From positions 248,001-312,000 of the forward strand of contig CAWIOP010000002.1 of NCBI GenBank assembly GCA_963837755.1: a stretch of 64,000 nt of DNA. Direction: 5' to 3'. Below are positions 58,220-64,000 of this stretch, piece by piece. The first letter of the stretch is position 1, and every line of letters begins with the position of its first letter. A program made the translations under genes and the position numbers. The notes under the pieces were generated by a model. It was not told the DNA's origin. It searched no databases and worked only from the letters and a program-made list of their open reading frames with translations. This DNA comes from JADGHX01 sp963837755. GTDB taxonomy: Bacteria; Pseudomonadota; Gammaproteobacteria; Steroidobacterales; Steroidobacteraceae.

Positions 58220-58600
58220 ATGAAGCTTCGAATCAAAGGCGATTCCCTGCGTCTGCGTTTGACCCGGGGTGAAGTGAGCCAGCTCCACGAGAGCGGCACG
58301 GTGCAGGACCAGGTTCGTTTCGGCGGTGGCGCCGCGCTCGTGTACCGGCTGAAGCGGGACGGAAACGTGGGTGCATTGACCGCGTCGTTCGCACAGGGTG
58401 CGGTGGAGATTCGAATTCCAGACCAGGCAGCCCGCCACTGGGCGGGTTCGAACGACGTGTCGCTCGCGGGCGCTCAGCCCATTGCCGCGGGCGACGAGCT
58501 GCGCATCCTGGTGGAGAAGGACTTTGCCTGCCTTGCGCCTCGCGAAGGCGAGGACGAGTCGGACAACTTCGAAAACCCTGCGGTCGGCAAGACCTGCTGA
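58220..58600 (+). CDS. Small conserved hypothetical protein, DUF7009-like
   Basis: This 126-residue protein starts MKLRIKGDSLRLRLTRGEVS and continues GVSQL-like and strand-rich segments (VRFGGGAALVYRLKRD, VEIRIPDQAARHWAGSNDVS), ending with EGEDESDNFENP. It matches a family of small beta-rich proteins of unknown role in many bacteria. It is 29 bases after the CitE-like gene, so cotranscription is likely. No catalytic motif is visible. Confidence 0.75.
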   Translation: MKLRIKGDSLRLRLTRGEVSQLHESGTVQDQVRFGGGAALVYRLKRDGNVGALTASFAQGAVEIRIPDQAARHWAGSNDVSLAGAQPIAAGDELRILVEKDFACLAPREGEDESDNFENPAVGKTC

Positions 58601-58608
58601 AGCCGGGC

Positions 58609-58626
58609 GTGCGGCCGCGGCCGCAC
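58609..58626. repeat. 18-bp perfect palindrome between convergent genes
   Basis: GTGCGGCCGCGGCCGCAC is a perfect palindrome between the DUF7009-like gene and the marR gene, 8 and 72 bases from their stops. It has no loop and no T-run. It may help termination or be chance GC-rich symmetry. Confidence 0.4.
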
Positions 58627-58698
58627 GGGATCAGGCCGGCCCCAACGATCTGACGCGGTCGCGCTCTGCGCCAGACGCGCACGTCGCGCAGGCCATGC

Positions 58699-59379
58699 TC
58701 AAGATTCCCCTTTGCGTTCGGGCCGCACTTGCTGCTGGGTGCAGAAGCGCACCCACAGGGCCTCCTGCGCCTCGCGCTCGTTGAACTCCTGATCCGGGCA
58801 ATCGATGCGCAGGTGCCGGTCGGCCAACGGCGCGCCGACCAGGTGACAGTGGTGGGGTGTTGCCGAGTCCGGGTAGCGGAACGGGTCGAAATAACGACAG
58901 CGCACGCACATGCGCGAGACGGGGAGCGTGCCGCTCTCCTGCAGGCCACGAATCATCTTGATGGCCGAGCGATAGAAGGTTTCCTGCTCCAGCGGCGACA
59001 GCACCGCGAACGCGGTGTGCAACGGATCGGGCAGTGCTGCGAGCGCAATAACGGAACGCCGCCCTTCGGGCGTCAACATGATGGCCAGCGCTCGTCCGTC
59101 GACATGACTGCGCCGCTTCTTCACGAGGCCCTTGGTCTCCAGGGCGGTGAGGCTGTCGGAGGCGGTGGCCGGCGTGACCCCCAGCTCCTGCGCGACAGCC
59201 GACAACGTGAGGCTTTCGCGGCGGGACGCCAGCAGCTCGAGGATCTTGCGCTGGGTAGGGGTCAGGCGCTGGGACGCCCACTGATCCCACGAGCTGGTGT
59301 GGGCAAGCTGGGCCAACCGCCGAAGCGCGCTCGCCAGAGCCTGCTGCAAGGGAACAGAAATCCGGTCGAAGGTAAGCAT
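58699..59379 (-). CDS. MarR-family regulator with Cys/His-rich C-terminal extension
   Basis: This 226-residue protein has a MarR winged helix in residues 45-130 (LTPTQRKILELLASRRESLT, VTPATASDSLTALETKGLV, the wing KKRRSHVDGRALAI). The extra C-terminal region holds MCVRCRYFDPFRYP, HHCHLVGAPL and RIDCPDQEFN, so four to five Cys and two His could bind zinc or an iron-sulfur cluster. MarR proteins are usually about 150 residues. The ATG at 59379 lies nine bases from a perfect palindrome that is a good autoregulatory operator. Confidence 0.9.
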   Translation of the reverse strand: MLTFDRISVPLQQALASALRRLAQLAHTSSWDQWASQRLTPTQRKILELLASRRESLTLSAVAQELGVTPATASDSLTALETKGLVKKRRSHVDGRALAIMLTPEGRRSVIALAALPDPLHTAFAVLSPLEQETFYRSAIKMIRGLQESGTLPVSRMCVRCRYFDPFRYPDSATPHHCHLVGAPLADRHLRIDCPDQEFNEREAQEALWVRFCTQQQVRPERKGES

Positions 59380-59387
59380 GCGGAGCA

Positions 59388-59404
59388 GCTTAGGAAGCCT
59401 AAGC
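59388..59404. promoter_or_regulatory. Candidate operator of the MarR-family gene
   Basis: GCTTAGGAAGCCTAAGC is a perfect 7+3+7 palindrome located 9-25 bases upstream of the marR ATG. Its size and place are typical of MarR operators, so the protein probably represses itself. No other copy was noticed in the window. Confidence 0.65.
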
Positions 59405-59485
59405 GGCAGAGTCAAGCATGTTCGTGTATTTTCGATGCCCGATAACGGAAGATCGCGGCAAGATCGACGCATTATCTAATTGGAA

Positions 59486-59517
59486 GCCGATGGCCGATGG
59501 CCGATGGCTGATGGCTG
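59486..59517. repeat. Short tandem 7-bp repeats
   Basis: The unit TGGCCGA, with variant TGGCTGA, is repeated about four times in the gap between marR and mocA (59405-59617). It is a small satellite-like run, possibly variable in copy number. The rest of that gap shows no gene or clear signal. Confidence 0.6.
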
Positions 59518-59617
59518 CGGGCCAACGGCGGCCACGGCGAAGGCGATGGGGACTGCGGATGGAACGTGTGCGGCCTGCGGTTCGCAGGAACGCGCAGCAT
59601 GGCCGAGCCGGTGGGAC

Positions 59618-60223
59618 TCAGCGTTTGGTCGGGTCGAGGCGGAGCAGGTCTTCAGGCGTGTCGATGTCGATGGACGCACTGTCCATCGGCACGCGGATCA
59701 CGCGGTCGGGGTTGCGCTTGAAGAGAGATTGCGCGCCCCGGTCGCCGCGAAGCGCCGCCAGATCCCGGAAGCTCGAAGCTGGGAACACCGCCGGCGCACC
59801 GAGGGTGGCGCCGTATTGAGCGGCGACGATGTATTCGGGCTGCCTGCGCCAGGTTGTTGCCAGCCGGCGCAGGTCTTCCGCGGTGACGGCCGCCTGGTCG
59901 GCCAGCACCAGCAGCACTCCCGTGCAGGACCCCGGCAGCCGCGCCACACCAGCGCGGATGGAACTGGCCATTCCCTCGCTCCAGTCGCGATTGATCACGA
60001 TGGTGGCCGTCGAATGCCGCAGCAGCGGTGCAAGTTCCGCCGCGTGCGCGCCGAGCACGACGGAAACGGAATGCCCGGCAACCTCGACCGCGCGGGAAAC
60101 CGCGGCATGCAGCAGCGGGCGGCCGTTGACGCGAACGAGTTGCTTGGGCGAGCCGAAACGGGTCGATGCGCCCGCCGCCAGCACAATGGCGTGCAGAGCG
60201 GGGCTTTCGTCGGCGCCCATCAT
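59618..60223 (-). CDS. Molybdenum cofactor nucleotidyltransferase MocA-like
   Basis: This 201-residue NTP-transferase starts HAIVLAAGASTRFGSPKQLV (the nucleotide-binding LAAGxSxRFG-PKQL motif) and has VLLVLADQAAVTAEDLRRL. MocA-type enzymes attach CMP to molybdopterin for the xanthine-dehydrogenase family. The ATG overlaps the TGA of xdhC (ATGA); the pair is typical of molybdenum-hydroxylase maturation loci. No such hydroxylase is in the window. Confidence 0.85.
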   Translation of the reverse strand: MMGADESPALHAIVLAAGASTRFGSPKQLVRVNGRPLLHAAVSRAVEVAGHSVSVVLGAHAAELAPLLRHSTATIVINRDWSEGMASSIRAGVARLPGSCTGVLLVLADQAAVTAEDLRRLATTWRRQPEYIVAAQYGATLGAPAVFPASSFRDLAALRGDRGAQSLFKRNPDRVIRVPMDSASIDIDTPEDLLRLDPTKR

Positions 60224-61299
60224 CCAGCCGTGCTGCTGAAGTGCCCGCCTTCGGAGCCGTGCACGAACGCGTGGATTTCCGCGACGATCGCGAGCGCAAT
60301 CGACTCCGGCGCCCGCCCACCCAGGGCCAGCCCCACTGGCGCGCGCAGACGCGCGCGCAGGGTCTGCGCTTCCGCGCCCATGTCCGATAACAGCTTTTCC
60401 CTGCGAATGGCGGGGCCGAGCAGGCCGACGTAAGGGATCTCGGTTCTTGCGAGCCCGAGCAGGTAGGCGAGATCGGATGGCAAGTGGTGGCTCATGACCA
60501 CGGCGGCGCTGAACCCTCGCATGTCGACCGTGCTCCCAAGCTCATCCGGCCGCGCGAAGATCACGCGCTCTGCGCCCGGGAAACGCGCGCTTTGCGCGTA
60601 GGCGGGCCGGTGGTCGACAAGTGTCACTTTCCAGCCGAGCCGCGACGCGAAGTCCACCACAGGTAATGCGTCTGGCCCCGCGCCCAACAGCAGAACACGC
60701 GGCGGCAGCGCATGCGCGAGACCGAAAATCTTCGCGCCGGGCTCAACGGTATCGATCCAGGCGGCGCGGTTGCGTGTGGCGTATTCCAGAAGCGCCAGCT
60801 CGATCGCGTTGAGCTGCGGTTGCGCCGGCGAAGCCGAATTGCCCCGCGGCAGGATGATCTCACCAGCCGTGCGGCCCGTTGCGCCGGGCTCCACCACGAT
60901 GCCAACCGCCGTTGGGCGATAGGCAATCAGAGATTCATGGAAATGGGCGATGGGTTGCCAGTGGTTTGCCGCCGCGACACGGATGAGCAGGATGTTCATC
61001 GCGCCTTCGCAACCGACGCCGAGCCCCCACAGCAGGTCATCGGGACCGCGCAGGTCGTAGCTCACCACGCGCGGCACGCCGGTCTCACGCACGTTGTTGG
61101 CGTGTTCGCGCAGGTCCCCTTCGAGACAGCCGCCGGAAAGCAGCCCCGCGTAGTTGCCGTCCGAGGCAATCAGCATGAGTGCGCCGGGCTTTCGGTATGT
61201 GGAGCCTGCGGTTTCCAGCACAACGCCCAGCACGAGCGATCGGCCGGCGGCGCGCTCGCGCTCGTAGAGGGGCAGAAGAGGGGCAAGTAGGGATTCCAC
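60220..61299 (-). CDS. XdhC/CoxI family molybdenum cofactor insertion protein
   Basis: This 359-residue protein has the N-terminal XdhC domain (GVVLETAGSTYRKPGALMLI, LLSGGCLEGDLREH, GVGCEGAMNILL) and a C-terminal Rossmann XdhC-C domain (VLLLGAGPDALPVVDFASR, SHHLPSDLAYLLGLA, ALGGRAPESIALAIVAEIHA). XdhC helps sulfurate and insert Moco. The start is GTG at 61299. It is coupled to mocA and divergent from the tetR-hlyD locus. Confidence 0.88.
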   Translation of the reverse strand: MESLLAPLLPLYERERAAGRSLVLGVVLETAGSTYRKPGALMLIASDGNYAGLLSGGCLEGDLREHANNVRETGVPRVVSYDLRGPDDLLWGLGVGCEGAMNILLIRVAAANHWQPIAHFHESLIAYRPTAVGIVVEPGATGRTAGEIILPRGNSASPAQPQLNAIELALLEYATRNRAAWIDTVEPGAKIFGLAHALPPRVLLLGAGPDALPVVDFASRLGWKVTLVDHRPAYAQSARFPGAERVIFARPDELGSTVDMRGFSAAVVMSHHLPSDLAYLLGLARTEIPYVGLLGPAIRREKLLSDMGAEAQTLRARLRAPVGLALGGRAPESIALAIVAEIHAFVHGSEGGHFSSTAG

Positions 61300-61484
61300 G
61301 CGGCGGCGATTATGCCAGTGCGCCGGCGACGCAGGCGTGGGCGAAATCGACGGGCAACCACACGGCGCGCGGTGATTTGCCCGTGAGGGCCGTGGCACGG
61401 GCGCTACGGCCGAGCTCGCTGCCGGTTGGCCGGCGGCACTGCGCACCTGGGCGCCGACCCGCGCACCCGCCGCAAACGGAAATT

Positions 61485-61496
61485 AAACACTTGTTT
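61485..61496. promoter_or_regulatory. Candidate TetR operator upstream of tetR
   Basis: AAACACTTGTTT (AAACA-CT-TGTTT) is a 5+2+5 inverted repeat 48 bases upstream of the tetR ATG, in the xdhC-tetR gap. Small symmetric sites like this are typical for TetR dimers. The rest of the 245-base gap (61300-61544) shows no further clear element. Confidence 0.45.
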
Positions 61497-61544
61497 GGCC
61501 GGCGCGCATTGCGCGGCTTCGGCCGCAATCGTCTAATTACACGC

Positions 61545-62267
61545 ATGGTTAATAAAGCCTCGACGACACACCGGGTGTCGGCGCGCGCAGCGTCCGATGG
61601 CGGTGGGACTGCGCGCCGCCGCCGCACGCGTGGTCGGCCCAAGGGCGGAGCGGCTGATGACGTACGCGAGAAGCTGCTGGTTGCGGCACGCGACCTGTTC
61701 CTGCGCTACGGCTACCGTTCGGTCTCGAGCCGGCAGATCGCTACCGCCGCGGGCGCCAACGTGGCGATGATTCGCTATTACTTCGGCGGCAAGCCGGGCC
61801 TGTACAAGGAAGTGTGCCATGGCATCGTGCAGCCCCTGCGGGGCCGTATCGATGCCATGGCCGATGGCGCGGTCAGCGTCGAAATCGGGGCGCTCATCGG
61901 CGCCGCCATGCGCATGTGGGCCACGAACCCGTGGCTGCCCGGCCTCATCATCCGTGAAGTGCTGATGCCCGATGGCCCGCTGCGAGCCCTGTTCGTGCGC
62001 GAGTTTCCGGAGCGGCTGGTGCCTCTCATCGAGAAACTGGTGCGTCAGGAGATGGAGGGCGGCCGCCTGCGCGCCGATCTCGATCCGCAATTGACCGTGC
62101 TGTCGATGATCAGTCTCAGCCTGTTTCCGTTCCTGGCGCTGCCCGTCACCAGCAAGGTCTTCGGCGTGCGGCAGGATGAAGAGTTTCTGCAACGCCTGAT
62201 CCACCACACGACCGAGCTGCTGGCGCGGGGCCTCGCCGCGCCGGCGGGTGCCGGAGAAGAAATCGTG
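61545..62267 (+). CDS. TetR-family regulator (CecR-like), no stop before the next gene
   Basis: This 241-residue segment starts MVNKASTTHRVSARAASDGG; the HTH is KLLVAARDLFLRYGYRSVSS and IATAAGANVAMIRYYFGGK (residues 44-85), followed by a helical ligand domain like that of CecR/YbiH. In E. coli, CecR controls the linked ybhGFSR exporter; the same order (regulator, membrane-fusion lipoprotein, ATPase) is seen here. The frame runs without a stop into the HlyD protein. A TGA in another frame overlaps the HlyD ATG (TGATG at 62266), so a one-base error near the 3' end may hide the true stop. Confidence 0.85.
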
Positions 62268-63296
62268 ATGTCGCGTTCGAAGTCCACCCCGCTTTGCATG
62301 TCCCTGCCGCTGTCGGTGGTGCTGCTACTCGTGCTGGCCGGTTGCGGCCGGGGCAACGGCGATGCGCCGCTCGTCGGCACGCTGGAGCGCGATCGCATCG
62401 AGATCGTCGCAGAGGAAGCCGAGCCCATCCTGTCACTCGAGGTGCGGGAGGGAGATCGCGTGACGGCCGGGCAGGTGCTGCTCAAGCAGGACACCGGCGT
62501 TGCCGCGGCCCGCTTCGCGCAGGCCGATGCGCAGGTGGCGCAAGCCCGGCATCGTCTCAGCGAGCTGCAGAAAGGCGCGCGCAAGGAAACGATCGCCGAG
62601 GCACGCGCACGGCTCGAAGCCGCCCGCTCGACGGCCGAGCGGGACGTGCGAGAGCTTGCGCGTGACGAACAGCTGGTGAAGCAGCAGCTCATCAGCCAGT
62701 CACGGCTCGACCAGTCACGGGCGGCGCAGAGCGCGTCGGCCGCTGCGGCCAAGGAGGCGGAGGCGGCGCTTGCGGAGTTGTTGAACGGCACGCGCGTGGA
62801 GCAGGTGGACCAGGCACGTGCATCGTTAGCCGCAGCGGAATCATCGCGCCATCAGCTCGAGCTCACCGACGCGAGGCTCGTCGTGCGCGCGACACGGGCC
62901 GGTGTCGTCGATGCCTTGCCTTACAAGTCGGGCGAGCGCCCGCCGAAAGGATCGCCGGTCGTCGTGTTGCTGGCGGATTCGCCGGCCTTTGCGCGCGTCT
63001 ATGTGCCGGAGCCGGAGCGCGCACGCGTCAAGCCGCTAACGCGCGCTTTGATCTACGTAGACGGCATTGAAGGCCCGCTCGAAGGCTTCGTGCGCTGGGT
63101 GGCCAGTGACGCCGCATTCACGCCATATTTCGCGCTCACGCAGCGTGACCGCAGTCGCCTCGCGTTTCTTGCCGAAGTAGAAGTCACAGACGCACGCGCT
63201 CGCGAGCTGCCCGCTGGCGTGCCGGTCGAGGTGCAGATTCTCGATGGGCAGCAGGCTGCAAGCACACCCGTCGCACAGGACGGCAATCGTGGCTGA
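62268..63296 (+). CDS. HlyD-family membrane-fusion lipoprotein (YbhG-like)
   Basis: This 342-residue periplasmic adaptor begins at an ATG with GGAGAAGA upstream. It has a lipoprotein signal (SLPLSVVLLLVLAGCGRGNG; lipobox LAGC), a biotinyl-lipoyl-like region (EVREGDRVTAGQVLLKQDTG), a long coiled coil (about residues 75-180, rich in Ala, Arg and Glu) and a beta-barrel (DARLVVRATRAGVVDALPYK). It links an inner-membrane exporter to the outer membrane. Its TGA overlaps the start of the ATPase gene. Confidence 0.9.
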   Translation: MSRSKSTPLCMSLPLSVVLLLVLAGCGRGNGDAPLVGTLERDRIEIVAEEAEPILSLEVREGDRVTAGQVLLKQDTGVAAARFAQADAQVAQARHRLSELQKGARKETIAEARARLEAARSTAERDVRELARDEQLVKQQLISQSRLDQSRAAQSASAAAAKEAEAALAELLNGTRVEQVDQARASLAAAESSRHQLELTDARLVVRATRAGVVDALPYKSGERPPKGSPVVVLLADSPAFARVYVPEPERARVKPLTRALIYVDGIEGPLEGFVRWVASDAAFTPYFALTQRDRSRLAFLAEVEVTDARARELPAGVPVEVQILDGQQAASTPVAQDGNRG

Positions 63297-64000
63297 AGTG
63301 CGGGAAAACCCGAATGGCTCGCGCGATTTCGCCATCCAGGCGCGAGATCTCACTCGCAGGTTCGGCCCGGTGCTGGCGGTCGATCACGTGTCGCTCGACA
63401 TCGAGCGAGCGCATATCTACGGTTTCCTGGGGCCGAACGGCTCGGGCAAATCCACCACCATTCGCATGTTCTGCGGGCTGCTCCGGCCCACCTCAGGCAC
63501 GGTGCGCGTGCTCGGGCACGACGTGCTGCATGATGCGGAAGCCCTGCGCACCAAGATCGGCTACATGACGCAGAAGTTTTCACTGTGGGACGACCTCACC
63601 GTGCTCGAGAACCTGCGCTTCATGGCGCAGGCGTACACGCTCGAGAAGCATCGCGCCAGGCAACGCATCGCCACCGTGATGGAAGAGTTCCATCTGCGCG
63701 AGCTCACCGGTCGTCTCGCCGGCGCCATGAGTGGCGGTCAACGCCAGCGTCTTGCGCTCGCCGCCGCCACCCTGCATGAGCCGGAGATGCTGATGCTCGA
63801 TGAGCCCACCAGCGCGGTCGACCCGCAAAGCCGCCGCGATTTCTGGGAAAGTCTGTTCGCCCTGGCCAACCGCGGCACGACCATCCTCGTCTCCACGCAT
63901 TACATGGATGAAGCCGAGCGCTGCCATCGCCTCGCCATCCTGAGCCTGGGCCGCGTCGTCGCCGAAGGCGCGCCAGAGAAGCTGATGAGCGAGCTGCCGC
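63289..64000 (+). CDS. ABC transporter ATP-binding protein, N-terminal part (YbhF-like)
   Basis: The frame starts at GTG 63289, overlapping the HlyD stop, and runs off the window. About 237 residues are visible: Walker A FLGPNGSGKSTTIRMFCGLL, Q-loop region KIGYMTQKFSLWDDL, signature MSGGQRQRLALAAATL, Walker B EMLMLDEPTSAVDP and switch His in LVSTHYMDEAERC. YbhF-type proteins carry two such domains, so a second may follow outside. It powers the exporter with permeases expected downstream. Confidence 0.93.
   Translation, partial: MAEVRENPNGSRDFAIQARDLTRRFGPVLAVDHVSLDIERAHIYGFLGPNGSGKSTTIRMFCGLLRPTSGTVRVLGHDVLHDAEALRTKIGYMTQKFSLWDDLTVLENLRFMAQAYTLEKHRARQRIATVMEEFHLRELTGRLAGAMSGGQRQRLALAAATLHEPEMLMLDEPTSAVDPQSRRDFWESLFALANRGTTILVSTHYMDEAERCHRLAILSLGRVVAEGAPEKLMSELP

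Noticed and set aside
59486..59517. Tandem 7-bp repeats as a possible CRISPR or iteron origin.
   Set aside because: Units are too short and lack spacers for CRISPR; there is no replication gene or AT-rich region nearby for an origin.

Overview
The window is compact, GC-rich bacterial chromosome with short gaps and many 1-4 base gene overlaps (ATGA, GTGA, TGATG). Gene content (CysB, CsrA, Lrp/AsnC regulators, a phenylacetate cluster, quinoprotein dehydrogenase, CysNC fusion) points to a Gammaproteobacterium, possibly near Steroidobacterales/Nevskiales; the class is an inference and the order is a weak one. I saw no rRNA, tRNA, CRISPR array, transposase or phage gene. No stretch over about 300 bases lacks a gene.

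Layout. 1-6.8 kb: a phytoene-desaturase-like FAD enzyme, a SnoaL-like protein, a frameshifted SDR and a frameshifted ATP-dependent 5-oxoprolinase. 6.8-16.2 kb: phenylacetate catabolism, with the repressor gene paaX divergent from paaABCDE, paaG, a fused hydratase/3-hydroxyacyl-CoA dehydrogenase gene and paaZ; a perfect inverted repeat lies between paaX and paaA. PaaE lacks its FAD domain. 16.2-25.7 kb: a minus-strand catabolic operon (IlvD/Edd dehydratase, FAD oxidoreductase, PQQ alcohol dehydrogenase, two-subunit aconitase X) with a LysR regulator and a divergent MFS transporter. 25.7-30.5 kb: AraC regulator, alpha/beta hydrolase, hydroxyisobutyrate-dehydrogenase-like protein, amidohydrolase and quinone oxidoreductase. 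30.7-33.7 kb: fatty-acid desaturase, Lrp regulator and alanine dehydrogenase, all broken by many one-base indels. 33.8-38.2 kb: YceI, cysQ, cysD, cysNC. 38.2-47.1 kb: LhgO-like oxidase, orphan RND pump, csrA, and a BkdR-like regulator divergent from a branched-chain-type 2-oxoacid dehydrogenase E1 fusion and E2. 47-48.9 kb: modC and modB. 49-56.7 kb: the second sulfur block (ferredoxin-NADP reductase, cysK, cysG, cysH, divergent cysB, DUF934 gene, cysI). 56.8-64 kb: MaoC/CitE pair, small DUF7009-like protein, MarR, MocA/XdhC, and a TetR-HlyD-ABC exporter locus cut by the window end.

How the parts work together. Phenylacetyl-CoA is epoxidised (PaaABCDE), isomerised (PaaG), ring-opened and oxidised (PaaZ), then beta-oxidised. 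The two cys blocks cover sulfate activation, reduction to sulfide, siroheme synthesis and cysteine synthesis, with CysB encoded between them. ModBC and XdhC/MocA both serve molybdenum enzymes that must lie elsewhere.

Sequence quality. At least eight otherwise well-conserved genes each carry one or two frameshifts that removal of a single base repairs, and 30.84-33.27 kb is dense with them. Repaired lengths fit their families (CysB becomes 324 aa, oxoprolinase 1227 aa), so I suspect consensus errors more than true pseudogenes, but this cannot be settled from the sequence alone.
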